Source of the DNA: Desulfobacteraceae bacterium
Lineage (GTDB): Bacteria; Desulfobacterota; Desulfobacteria; Desulfobacterales; Desulfosarcinaceae
Assembly: GCA_027025615.1 (NCBI GenBank)
Contig: JALVQM010000031.1
Span: 1-20,755, forward strand
DNA length: 20,755 bases
Reading direction: 5' to 3'
Part shown: positions 7,376-14,857 of the stretch, one piece after another
Layout: each line of letters begins with the position of its first letter
Numbering within the stretch: position 1 is the stretch's first letter
Position numbers and translations under genes: made by a program
Notes under the pieces: generated by a model
Databases searched by the model: none
What the model was told of the DNA's origin: nothing
Seen by the model: only the letters and a program-made list of their open reading frames with translations

Positions 7376-8275
7376 TCAACTTGTTTTTGTTTTTACAACC
7401 TCAGTGCCAATGCCCCTGTCAGTAAAAAGCTCCAGTAAAATTGCATGGCGGCGCTTACCGTTAAGAATCGGCACTTTTTCAACTCCCCCATCAAGGGCTT
7501 CCAGCGCATACTCGATTTTAGGTATCATCCCTGCCTTGATACTACCCCCGGCGATCATTTCTGATGCCAGGTCAGCATTAAGGGTGGATATCAAATCGCC
7601 CCCGGGGGCCAACACGCCGTCTACGTCGGTCAGCAGGATCAGCCTGCGGGCCTTTAAGGCAACTGCCATACAGCTGGCCACAAGATCGGCATTTATATTA
7701 TAAGTTTCCCCACCTTCGCCCACGCCAACCGGAGCAATGATCGGGATAAACCCTCGGGATGTCAGGGTGTGGATTATTTCCGGATCTATCTTCGTTACCC
7801 GGCCAACCATACCCGGATCGATTATTTCCGGTGGTTCGTTTTCCCCGCCTTGTTGAATTATTTTCATTTTCTCGGCCTTGATCAGCCCACCGTCTTTACC
7901 GGACAAACCAACCGCCTTGCCCCCCTGGCGATTGATCTGGTTGACAATGGCTTTGTTCACCTTGCCCCCCAGAACCATCTCCACCACATCCATGGTGGGT
8001 CCATCGGTCATCCGCATTCCACGAACAAAACGAGGCTTAATTCCCATCTGGTCCAGGACGGCGTTTATCTGTGGCCCTCCCCCATGAACCACTACCGGAT
8101 TCATACCGATAAATTTGAGCAAGGTTATATCCCGGGCGAAATCTTCCTTGAGGGTTTCATCCACCATGGCATGTCCGCCGTATTTAATTACCACAGTCAT
8201 GCCGGCAAATTGGCGGATATAGGGCAAGGCTTCAATGAGTACCTGGGCGGCATTCTGGAATCTGTCAATGGTCAT
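7376..8275 (-). CDS. argB: Acetylglutamate kinase
   Basis: Phosphorylates N-acetylglutamate in the second step of arginine synthesis. 299 residues from the ATG at 8275, which has AGG about six bases upstream; the longer frame to a TTG at 8287 lacks an SD. The amino-acid kinase features are K31-Y-G-G-H near the N-terminus, G-G-G-P-Q (65-69), N-I-N-A-D-L-V-A-S, and K-A-G-M-I-P-K towards the C-terminus. An N-terminal helix precedes the kinase fold (residues about 5-22). In this family such a helix marks hexameric, arginine-inhibited enzymes, so feedback inhibition by arginine is inferred. It is the first of four arginine genes, 53 bases after hslU. Confidence 0.97.
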   Translation of the reverse strand: MTIDRFQNAAQVLIEALPYIRQFAGMTVVIKYGGHAMVDETLKEDFARDITLLKFIGMNPVVVHGGGPQINAVLDQMGIKPRFVRGMRMTDGPTMDVVEMVLGGKVNKAIVNQINRQGGKAVGLSGKDGGLIKAEKMKIIQQGGENEPPEIIDPGMVGRVTKIDPEIIHTLTSRGFIPIIAPVGVGEGGETYNINADLVASCMAVALKARRLILLTDVDGVLAPGGDLISTLNADLASEMIAGGSIKAGMIPKIEYALEALDGGVEKVPILNGKRRHAILLELFTDRGIGTEVVKTKTS

Positions 8276-8328
8276 GGCAACCTGCAAATAAATTATTAAA
8301 TAAGGTTTCTTGAAATACCGTGAACAAG

Positions 8329-9702
8329 TTAGAGAATATAGCGGCTCAAATCCTCATCCTCGGTAATCTTGCCGAGCTTTTGGTCTACGTAAGCCGAATC
8401 GATCACCATCCGGGGTTGATCTACCGCCGGTGCGGCAAACAATAAGTCCTCAAGCAGGCGTTCCATCAACGTATGCAGGCGTCTTGCTCCGATATTCTCG
8501 GTTCGCTGGTTTACCTGCTCGGCTATCTGGGCTATGCGCACAACGGCGTCGTCTTCGAAAACAAGCTCCACGTTATCTACACGCAGCAAGGCGGTGTACT
8601 GCAACAATAACGCATTGCGCGGTTCGGTAAGAATCCTTACAAATTGCTCAGCTCCCAGAGAACTTAATTCAACCCTGATGGGGAAACGTCCCTGAAGTTC
8701 GGGAATCAGATCAGAAGGTTTGACTGTATGGAAAGCGCCGGCGGCAATGAAAAGAATATGATCAGTCCTTACCGGGCCGTATTTGGTGTTAACGGTGCTG
8801 CCTTCCACTATGGGCAGCAGGTCTCGCTGAACCCCTTCTCTTGAGACATCAGGACCCTGGCCGCTTGTTTTTCCGGCTATTTTATCAATTTCGTCCAGAA
8901 AAATTATCCCGGCCTGTTCCACCCTGGCAACGGCTTCCTCGACCACCTTATCCATATCCACAAGATTTTGGGCCTCTTCGGATGCCAGTGTCTGCAGGGC
9001 ATCGGCTACCTTCATTTTGCGCCGTTTTACATTTTTGGGCATAAGGTTGCCCAGCATGTCCTTGAAGTTTATTCCAAGTTCTTCCATGCCTACATTTGAA
9101 AAAACTTCCACAAAGGGCATGGATCTCTCGGTAACATCCAGTTCCACGTACCGATCATCAAGCTTGCCCTTGCGTAGCATTTGCCTGAGTTTTTCACGGG
9201 TGCTGCTCCTGTCTTCCACACTGGCCTGTTCTTCAGCACCGCTGCCTGTGTATGGAAGCCCGGCAGCAGTCCGGCGCTTTGCCGGGTCCGGTAACAACAA
9301 ATCAAGGACTCTTTCTTCGGCAACCTGTTCGGCTTTTTCAGTCACCGCTTTCTGCTGGAGCATTTTCATATGGTTGACGGTCAAATCCACCAGGTCCCTT
9401 ACCATAGACTCAACGTCACGCCCCACGTAGCCGACCTCGGTAAACTTGGATGCCTCCACCTTAATAAAAGGCGCATCGGCAAGTTTAGATAATCGGCGCG
9501 CAATCTCAGTCTTGCCTACCCCTGTGGGACCGATGAGAATGATATTTTTGGGGGCAATTTCATCTCGCAGGTCTGCCGGAACCTGCTGCCTTCTCCACCT
9601 GTTACGCAAGGCAATGGCAACTGAACGTTTGGCCTGATCCTGCCCGATAATATACCGATCCAGTTCTTTGACTATCTGGTTTGGTGTAAGCTGTTTCATC
9701 AT
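8329..9702 (-). CDS. hslU: HslU, ATPase subunit of the HslUV protease
   Basis: AAA+ hexamer (ClpY) that unfolds substrates and feeds them to HslV. 457 residues, the usual length. Walker A G-P-T-G-V-G-K-T is at 58-65, the pore loop G-Y-V-G at 91-94, a variable intermediate domain at about 105-240, and Walker B I-I-F-L-D-E at 266-271. The C-terminus ends S-R-Y-I-L; this tail inserts into HslV to activate it. Two adjacent ATG codons (9702 and 9699) are possible; GAGG upstream fits the second slightly better in spacing. It follows hslV by eight bases, matching the conserved xerC-hslV-hslU order (codV-clpQ-clpY in Bacillus). Confidence 0.98.
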   Translation of the reverse strand: MMKQLTPNQIVKELDRYIIGQDQAKRSVAIALRNRWRRQQVPADLRDEIAPKNIILIGPTGVGKTEIARRLSKLADAPFIKVEASKFTEVGYVGRDVESMVRDLVDLTVNHMKMLQQKAVTEKAEQVAEERVLDLLLPDPAKRRTAAGLPYTGSGAEEQASVEDRSSTREKLRQMLRKGKLDDRYVELDVTERSMPFVEVFSNVGMEELGINFKDMLGNLMPKNVKRRKMKVADALQTLASEEAQNLVDMDKVVEEAVARVEQAGIIFLDEIDKIAGKTSGQGPDVSREGVQRDLLPIVEGSTVNTKYGPVRTDHILFIAAGAFHTVKPSDLIPELQGRFPIRVELSSLGAEQFVRILTEPRNALLLQYTALLRVDNVELVFEDDAVVRIAQIAEQVNQRTENIGARRLHTLMERLLEDLLFAAPAVDQPRMVIDSAYVDQKLGKITEDEDLSRYIL

Positions 9703-9710
9703 ACCTCATG

Positions 9711-10274
9711 TCAGGGTGTAGATGTTTGATTCTCATCAGCCTCAATGGTTTCCAGGGTAAGGCTGTCATTTGTATAAATACACATTTTGGAAGCAATGGC
9801 CAAAGCAGCCTCACAAATTTCAACTGCTCCCATCCCGGTATGGCGCATCAAAGCCATAGCGGCCGCCTGGGCACTTGCCGCCCCGGAACCGATGGCAAGG
9901 ACCCCTTCGTCCGGCTCAATAACATCTCCGTTGCCCGAAATCAGGAAAAGTTTTTCCGCATCAGCGGCAATCATCATCGCTTCCAAGCGCCTCAGGTATT
10001 TATCAGTACGCCAATCACGGGCCAATTCCACCGCGCTGCGGGTCAAGTTTCCATTGAAACGCTCCAGCTTGCTTTCCAGGCGCTCCGACAGGTGTAAGGC
10101 ATCCGCTGTTGCTCCGGCAAAACCTACTATGATTTGCTGGTTATATATTCTCCGGACCTTACGGGCATGGTGTTTTATAATACCGTCGTTCAGAGTAACC
10201 TGGCCGTCTCCGGCAATGGCTACTTTCCCCTGGCGACGCAAGGCTAAAATCGTGGTTCCATGGATTGATCGCAT
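9711..10274 (-). CDS. hslV: HslV, peptidase subunit of the HslUV protease
   Basis: Proteasome-like N-terminal threonine peptidase (ClpQ). From the ATG at 10274 the product has 187 residues. The first threonine of G-T-T-I (T7) aligns with the mature catalytic Thr of E. coli HslV (M-T-T-I), so a six-residue propeptide (M-R-S-I-H-G) would have to be removed rather than only Met as in E. coli. The active-site region A-G-D-G-Q-V-T follows, then the G-F-A-G strand and G-S-G-A. The open frame reaches a TTG at 10328 next to the xerC stop, but that would give an implausibly long propeptide. The ATG has GGGGG about eight bases upstream. Confidence 0.97.
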   Translation of the reverse strand: MRSIHGTTILALRRQGKVAIAGDGQVTLNDGIIKHHARKVRRIYNQQIIVGFAGATADALHLSERLESKLERFNGNLTRSAVELARDWRTDKYLRRLEAMMIAADAEKLFLISGNGDVIEPDEGVLAIGSGAASAQAAAMALMRHTGMGAVEICEAALAIASKMCIYTNDSLTLETIEADENQTSTP

Positions 10275-10324
10275 TAACTGACCCCCAGGGATTTCTCCGG
10301 TTTGCGTTTCAGATAAAGCACAGA

Positions 10325-11266
10325 TCAACTCCGCGGATGTGCCTTATCGTAAATTTCCATCAAACGGTCTATGCTGACGTGGGTATAACGCTGGGTAGTC
10401 GATAAGCTGCTGTGACCCAGCATTTTCTGAACGGCCCGCAAGTCCGCGCCCCCATTGAGCAAATGGGTGGCAAACGAATGCCTGAAGGCATGGGGAGAAA
10501 CCGGTACCGGCAAGCCAATTTCAGTTGCCAGCTTACGCAGTATCCTGGCCACTGAACGCGCACTTATCCGTTTGAACCTGTTGTTCACAAAAAGCGCATC
10601 AGAAGATCTCCGGCGTATTTTGTCAACTGCATCCAGGGCCTGCTGATACTGCTCTACAGCCTTCAAGGCTTTAGCGCCGATGGGCACCAGGCGTTGTTTA
10701 TTACCCTTGCCCCGGACTTTTATCAGCCCGGCCTCAGGCTCAATATCTTCAACATCCAGCCCGGTCAACTCGGAAACCCTGATGCCTGTTGAATACAATG
10801 TTTCGAACATCGCTTTGTTACGCAATTCCAGCCATGATTTCGCCGGTATCTGGTCTAGCAGCCTGAACACATCATCGACCGATAAAAACACCGGCAAGGG
10901 ACGCTTATGTCTAGGTGTCGCAACTGCCCTGGCCGGATTTTTTTCCAGGATACGATGCTTGACCAGAAAATTAAAAAAAGAGCGAACTGCAGAAAGCTTG
11001 CGGGCAACCGTGGCTTTGGAGTTAATTTCATGGAGGCAGGCCAGATATCTCCTGACAGCCAACTCATCAACCCTGTCCAAGGTAATCGGATTCCGTCCGG
11101 AGGCATCCTGAACGGCGTCGTCCCCGGCAGCTATCCGCACAAGGCATGCGGCAAACTCGGTCAAATCGTGTTCATAAGCCCGGCGGGTATGAGCCGAATA
11201 GCCTTTCTCAGATTCCAGGGTTTCAAGGAAACGCTGGATCCACGCTGTCAATTCACGTTCTTTCAT
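10325..11266 (-). CDS. xerC: Tyrosine recombinase XerC
   Basis: Site-specific recombinase resolving chromosome dimers at dif together with XerD. 313 residues. The N-terminal SAM-like core-binding domain is at about 3-110 and the catalytic domain at about 125-305. All catalytic residues are present: R163 (G-I-R-V-S-E-L), K187 (R-G-K-G-N-K), H259 and R262 (H-A-F-R-H), H285 (L-G-H-S-S), and the nucleophile Y294 (Q-R-Y-T-H). The ATG at 11266 overlaps the stop of the upstream HAD gene (ATGA). Linkage to hslVU supports XerC rather than a phage integrase, and no att-like repeats flank it. Confidence 0.95.
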   Translation of the reverse strand: MKERELTAWIQRFLETLESEKGYSAHTRRAYEHDLTEFAACLVRIAAGDDAVQDASGRNPITLDRVDELAVRRYLACLHEINSKATVARKLSAVRSFFNFLVKHRILEKNPARAVATPRHKRPLPVFLSVDDVFRLLDQIPAKSWLELRNKAMFETLYSTGIRVSELTGLDVEDIEPEAGLIKVRGKGNKQRLVPIGAKALKAVEQYQQALDAVDKIRRRSSDALFVNNRFKRISARSVARILRKLATEIGLPVPVSPHAFRHSFATHLLNGGADLRAVQKMLGHSSLSTTQRYTHVSIDRLMEIYDKAHPRS

Positions 11267-11862
11267 TGCCAGCTCAAGAGAGCTTCGAGTTGATCCCAGC
11301 CTTCAACTTCTATAAATGGATGTGGTTGGCGATTCCATGGCTGGTTAAAAAGGATAGGCACTATGCCTTCCCGGTATAGAAGATGACAGGTGTCAAGCCT
11401 GTCCTCTACAAAATGAGTTATTCCCGCCTGCCTTAAAACTTCCGCCTTGGCTTCGTGTGAACCGACGGCTATGATTTTAAAAGGAAAACGGGATCCATTA
11501 AGCAAGTACTTCATCCAATCATGCATTGGCCCTACATTCGGCCGGGCGGTTACCATCAACAACGGGTAACGCTGATTGATTTTACGCAATACTTTCCTGG
11601 CGCCTGCAATGGGTTTTAACGACAATTCATAATTTCCGGAAAGAATTCGCTCAATAACCGCCGTAATCACCTCCGGTTCCATATCCAGGCATTTATCAAG
11701 CTGATAAACCACTATGTCTTTTCTGCGTATATGATTTATCCCGTAATACTCGCGCGCTATTTCAATAAACAGCTGCATGGTGTCGGCAATGACACCATCT
11801 ATATCAAAGCCCAGGGATTTTACCGGAACAGGCGGTGACTTGGTCTGGATTGTTGAACACAC
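11263..11862 (-). CDS. HAD-superfamily phosphatase, 5'(3')-deoxyribonucleotidase-like (NT5C type)
   Basis: 199 residues with the four HAD motifs: D20-x-D22-G-V near the N-terminus (nucleophile and acid/base), V-T-A-R-P (104-108, motif II threonine T105), K139 (motif III), and F-V-E-D-R (151-155, metal-binding acids). The small helical cap between motifs I and II matches the C1-type NT5C group (deoxy-pyrimidine nucleotidases and YqfW-like proteins). The substrate is probably a nucleotide monophosphate, but this is not certain. The start is GTG at 11862 with GGAGG ten bases upstream; the nearby ATG at 11870 is out of frame. It is the first gene of the xerC-hslVU-arg series. In enterobacteria a HAD phosphatase (yigB) also neighbours xerC, but that one is a different subfamily. 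Confidence 0.88.
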   Translation of the reverse strand: MCSTIQTKSPPVPVKSLGFDIDGVIADTMQLFIEIAREYYGINHIRRKDIVVYQLDKCLDMEPEVITAVIERILSGNYELSLKPIAGARKVLRKINQRYPLLMVTARPNVGPMHDWMKYLLNGSRFPFKIIAVGSHEAKAEVLRQAGITHFVEDRLDTCHLLYREGIVPILFNQPWNRQPHPFIEVEGWDQLEALLSWQ

Positions 11863-11958
11863 CGTTCCATTTCCTCCCTGAAGTGTTGACTGCGCTTCAA
11901 CCCGGCCCGGGATAACAGCCCCTGATAAAGGTTATCTGACTGGTATGACTGGAAAATA

Positions 11959-11986
11959 ATTATGCATCCAGAGCCAAGGGATTCAA
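11959..11986 (-). promoter_or_regulatory. Possible promoter for the HAD-xerC-hslVU-arg series
   Basis: In the 135-base gap upstream of the HAD gene, TTGAAT (11981-11986) and CATAAT (11959-11964) are separated by 16 bases on the minus strand. The -10 matches the consensus at five of six positions and the -35 at four of six. It would start transcription about 90 bases before the GTG. Chance occurrence is possible; readthrough from the Rho_N gene is the alternative. Confidence 0.35.
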
Positions 11987-11997
11987 TCTGCTCCGGT

Positions 11998-12324
11998 TCA
12001 GGCTGCCCTGCGGGTCTTCTTTTTCAAACGTGATATCCGGCGGCGATAAATGGTTGCCATTTTCCTGTCGTTGGATTCCAGCGCCTGTTGGCGTTTTGCT
12101 TTAAGCTCATTAATCTTGGCTTTTAACTGGCGAATGCTGGAACTGGCCTGTTTTTTGGTTTCCTCGGTTATCCCTTTGGCCTCTTTTATGGCAACCAGCA
12201 GATCTTGTTTATTCATTCCGTGAACACCGGTAATTTGAGGAATTTCAAGGGCAATTTCCCGCAATTCCTTTACAGTCATCTTGTCCAGTGGTTTTTCAAA
12301 TTCCTGTTTGCTTTCCTCAGCCAT
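11998..12324 (-). CDS. Stand-alone Rho_N-domain protein with a basic coiled-coil tail
   Basis: 108 residues. Residues about 14-52 (M-T-V-K-E-L-R-E-I-A-L then H-G-M-N-K-Q-D-L-L-V-A-I) form a Rho N-terminal, SAP-like helical domain, the module that in transcription terminator Rho precedes the RNA-binding fold. No Rho ATPase core follows. Instead residues 55-108 are a heptad-like, strongly basic helix rich in Lys and Arg ending in K-K-K-T-R-R. Nucleic-acid binding is the natural inference; whether it affects termination or compacts DNA cannot be told from sequence. The ATG at 12324 has AGGAGA seven bases upstream. It is preceded by a leader of about 180 bases. It is a complete gene of a small protein, not a truncated rho: there is no remnant of the ATPase domain nearby. 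Confidence 0.82.
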   Translation of the reverse strand: MAEESKQEFEKPLDKMTVKELREIALEIPQITGVHGMNKQDLLVAIKEAKGITEETKKQASSSIRQLKAKINELKAKRQQALESNDRKMATIYRRRISRLKKKTRRAA

Positions 12325-12330
12325 GAACTA

Positions 12331-12336
12331 TCTCCT
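12331..12336 (-). promoter_or_regulatory. SD of the Rho_N gene
   Basis: AGGAGA in an A/G-rich context (AAAGAAAGGAGA) seven bases before the ATG fixes this start. Its distance from the two upstream leader hairpins would let RNA structure affect translation. Confidence 0.7.
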
Positions 12337-12369
12337 TTCTTTGTTTCTGAAGGCAAAAACATGATCGCA

Positions 12370-12449
12370 CAGGCAACCTGAAACAATCGTGGCCTGGGAA
12401 ACACCTCAAGCCTGATACTCAAACACTACTGCGCCTGATTTTGCCTGAT
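12370..12449 (-). promoter_or_regulatory. Structured, repeat-bearing leader of the Rho_N gene
   Basis: On the minus strand this leader holds three copies of ATCAGGC (plus-strand GCCTGAT at 12410-12416, 12433-12439 and 12443-12449). It also has a stem-loop at 12391-12412 (GGCTTG, bulged A, GG paired with CCCAGGCC) and a short CAGG-TTG-CCTG hairpin at 12370-12380. No T-run follows either hairpin. It matches no riboswitch I recognise. A protein- or RNA-binding leader, possibly autoregulatory, is conjecture. Confidence 0.35.
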
Positions 12450-12508
12450 TTTTACCTCACCAGGTTTTTCAACGCTCTTATGTTAAAAATTCAGCACCAA
12501 AAACGTGA

Positions 12509-12538
12509 TTAATAAACCTTTCGCCCGATCCGTGTCAA
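12509..12538 (-). promoter_or_regulatory. Sigma-70-type promoter for the Rho_N gene
   Basis: A perfect TTGACA (minus strand, 12533-12538) and TATTAA (12509-12514) are 18 bases apart. The predicted start is near 12502, giving a 5' leader of about 178 bases. The -10 matches at four of six positions. Confidence 0.55.
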
Positions 12539-12568
12539 CAAGCAGATTGATCCCTGCATTCTTTTATC

Positions 12569-12580
12569 ATGGAATTCCAT
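12569..12580. repeat. 12-base perfect palindrome
   Basis: ATGGAATTCCAT reads identically on both strands. It lies between the slipin stop and the Rho_N promoter, about 30 bases upstream of the -35. It could be a dimeric regulator site or chance. The rest of the 12325-12619 gap shows no gene and no classical terminator for slipin. Confidence 0.3.
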
Positions 12581-12619
12581 TGCATGCGGCTATCCGCCCA
12601 TGGCCGCCGAATCATCCGT

Positions 12620-13375
12620 TCAGCTTTGTTTTTTTTCAGCGGCTTTTAAAAATGGTTTGAAAAGGTCCAGGGGCAGCGGGAAAATTGTAGTGGTATTGTT
12701 TTCAGCTGCCATTTCGCGCATGGTCTGAAGGTAACGTAGCTGCAGGGCCATGGGATGCATATGGATTATTTCAGCTGCCTCGGCCAGTTTGGTTGCCGCC
12801 TGGTATTCACCTTCAGCATTGATTACCTTGGCCCGCCGCTCACGCTCTGCCTCAGCCTGTTTCGCCATGGCCCGCTGCATCTCCTGAGGAAGATCGATAT
12901 GTTTCAGCTCGACGGTGGCCACCTTGATTCCCCAGGGGTCGGTATGAGTATCAAGAATTTCCTGCAAGTGCGTGTTTATCTTGTCCCTGGCCGACAACAA
13001 TTCATCAAGATCGGCCTGTCCGCAGACACTGCGTAAAGTAGTCTGGGCAAGTTGAGCCATGGCGTAATTATAATTTTCCACTTCCACGATGGCCTTGATG
13101 GGATCAATAACCCTGAAATAGATTACTGCGTTTACCTGAACTGAAACGTTGTCCCGGGTAATTACATCCTGGGGATCGACATCCATGGCAACAAGCCGCA
13201 TACTGACCCTGACTATTTTATCAATAAGCGGAATCAGGATGATCAGGCCCGGTCCCTTGGCATTAATTACTCGTCCGAGCCGGAAAATTACTCCTCTTTC
13301 GTATTCATTTAACACCTTTAAAAAGGCCGAAAGGAAAATCCCCAGCAAAACTATGGCTACAATAATCGGTATCAT
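12620..13375 (-). CDS. Slipin (stomatin/SPFH-family membrane protein)
   Basis: 251 residues. One N-terminal transmembrane helix (about 2-20) is followed by the stomatin opening N-E-Y-E-R-G-V-I-F-R-L-G-R, an SPFH domain (about 25-190), an Ala/Glu-rich coiled coil (A-K-Q-A-E-A-E-R-E-R-R) and a hydrophobic C-terminal patch with T-T-I-F-P-L-P. Slipins oligomerise on the inner membrane and partner long NfeD proteases. In archaeal pairs the NfeD protease cleaves the slipin C-terminal hydrophobic region, and the T-T-I-F-P-L-P stretch could be the equivalent here. The NfeD gene is 75 bases upstream on the same strand. The ATG at 13375 has AGGAGA at good spacing. Confidence 0.94.
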   Translation of the reverse strand: MIPIIVAIVLLGIFLSAFLKVLNEYERGVIFRLGRVINAKGPGLIILIPLIDKIVRVSMRLVAMDVDPQDVITRDNVSVQVNAVIYFRVIDPIKAIVEVENYNYAMAQLAQTTLRSVCGQADLDELLSARDKINTHLQEILDTHTDPWGIKVATVELKHIDLPQEMQRAMAKQAEAERERRAKVINAEGEYQAATKLAEAAEIIHMHPMALQLRYLQTMREMAAENNTTTIFPLPLDLFKPFLKAAEKKQS

Positions 13376-13450
13376 GGCCTTTTCTCCTGAAAAGAAGTTA
13401 TGGTTTATCCAACGATTTATACACGACGGTTTTGCCTTTGTGCCAAGGCG

Positions 13451-14755
13451 TCAAGGATCATCATCCTCCAACGGGGACACCTGCAACACCAGGTTCTTAA
13501 CCTCGCCGATCTTTACCCTGCGACCGGCTTCAAGCCGCTGTCGGCTTTCAGCCTGCCAAAGTTCACCGTGGACAAACACTTTTCCGTACTGCCCGGGCAG
13601 GATGGTTTCCCGAACCGTGCCCACCTCACCTTTCAAACCGTCGGCTCCGGTCATAGGCTTTTTAAGCTGGGCCCTTGCCACCAGGGCTACAACCACGATG
13701 AAAAAAACGGAAATCAATATCACACTGCTCACAATAACCTGCCATGCCGGTTGGTACATTGGCCCGGCATCCCTGAAAAGCATAAGAGACCCCAGGCTCA
13801 GTGAAATTATACCCGCTACCGACAACAGACCATAACTGGTAACCTTTATTTCCAGGAGGAAGAAAACACCGGCAAGCAATATCAAAAGCAACCCAGCATA
13901 ATCTACGGGCAGGGTTTGAAAAGCAAAAAATGCCAGAATAATGGAAATCCCGCCTATCACACCCGGGAAAATCGCTCCTGGATGAGCCAACTCAAAGTAC
14001 AATCCTGCCAACCCCAGCATCATCAGTATATAGGCCACATTGGGATCGCTGATTACTTTAAGAACCCTGGTTCTCAGGCTCTCCTTGAAAACTGTCCGCC
14101 GGGCTCCGTCAAAGTGCAACGCCGACTTGCCTTTAACCTGCCTGCCCTCCAGCTGTTCAATAAGCGCCTTTTCATCTTCGGCCACCAGATCGATCACATT
14201 TTCCTTCAGGGCCTGTCGTGCAGTAATTGAAACGCTGTGCCGAATGGCTTCCTCAACCCACTTGCTGTTTCTTCCCCGCCGGTGGGCGATGCCTTGTCCA
14301 TAGGCCACCATGTCGTTGACAACTTTTTCGGACATGGTTTTGCCGATATCTTTTCCGCCGGCGCTCACCGGATGGGCCGCTCCAATATTAGTGCCGGGGG
14401 CCATGGCGGCGATATCGGCCGCCAGCGTCAGCATAACACCTGCTGAAGCTGCCCTGGCACCAGGCGGTGCCACGTAGACCACCACCGGTTTGGGGCAGGC
14501 GTAAATTGCCTGCACAATATCACGCATAGAGCTGTCCAGCCCACCAGGGGTATTGAGGCGGATGATAGCGCAAATATAATCGCCCTGCCGAACCTGCTCC
14601 AGGGCGTCCCGGATCATCTCGGCCACTCCCGGGCCAATGGCTGAATCGACATTTACGACCATGTATCCGGAACCGGAAGACCGCTCCGCAGTTGCCTGCC
14701 CATAACAAGGAGCAAGAAAACATAAAACTGCCAGTAAGATACAGATTGTCTTCAT
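13451..14755 (-). CDS. Long NfeD-family membrane serine protease (NfeD1b type)
   Basis: 434 residues from the ATG at 14755. A cleavable signal peptide (1-20) leads to a ClpP-like periplasmic protease domain (about 30-220) with the oxyanion-region N-T-P-G-G-L (68-73), the probable nucleophile S104 in A-A-S-A-G-V, and a candidate general base K144 in S-E-K-V-V-N-D (Ser/Lys dyad, assigned by analogy with Pyrococcus PH1510). Four to five transmembrane helices follow (about 240-375), then a C-terminal OB-fold NfeD domain beginning near G-E-V-G-T-V. The frame runs back to a TTG at 14821, but that would bury the signal peptide and has no SD; the ATG also has only a weak one. Paired with slipin downstream, it likely acts in membrane protein quality control. 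Confidence 0.93.
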   Translation of the reverse strand: MKTICILLAVLCFLAPCYGQATAERSSGSGYMVVNVDSAIGPGVAEMIRDALEQVRQGDYICAIIRLNTPGGLDSSMRDIVQAIYACPKPVVVYVAPPGARAASAGVMLTLAADIAAMAPGTNIGAAHPVSAGGKDIGKTMSEKVVNDMVAYGQGIAHRRGRNSKWVEEAIRHSVSITARQALKENVIDLVAEDEKALIEQLEGRQVKGKSALHFDGARRTVFKESLRTRVLKVISDPNVAYILMMLGLAGLYFELAHPGAIFPGVIGGISIILAFFAFQTLPVDYAGLLLILLAGVFFLLEIKVTSYGLLSVAGIISLSLGSLMLFRDAGPMYQPAWQVIVSSVILISVFFIVVVALVARAQLKKPMTGADGLKGEVGTVRETILPGQYGKVFVHGELWQAESRQRLEAGRRVKIGEVKNLVLQVSPLEDDDP

Positions 14756-14857
14756 AGTCAACCCAGATAAAGGTAAGGTGCCGGTGATTGTTTGTTCACC
14801 AGGGTCAACGCTCAAAAACAACCCGCGCCGGAAGCACAGGCATAATGTAAAAACATT

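Noticed and set aside
7092..7703. Plus-strand open frame of 203 codons across argB and argD
   Set aside because: It is antisense to two well-conserved enzymes, has no family resemblance or SD, and is explained by their codon use.
10325..11266. Tyrosine recombinase as a mark of an integrated element
   Set aside because: The linkage to hslVU, the length and the catalytic blocks fit housekeeping XerC. No att repeats, tRNA or phage genes are nearby.
11820..12023. Open minus-strand frame of 67 codons filling the Rho_N-HAD gap and overlapping both genes
   Set aside because: It has no ATG, GTG or TTG in its first half and no SD, and I recognise no family. Part of the region also looks like a promoter. 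A frameshifted remnant cannot be excluded.
11998..12324. Truncated transcription terminator Rho
   Set aside because: The gene has its own promoter, SD and complete small frame, and no ATPase-domain remnant lies downstream.
12381..12480. Known riboswitch in the Rho_N leader
   Set aside because: The repeats and hairpins do not match the cores of riboswitch classes I know, and the downstream gene is not a metabolic or transport gene.
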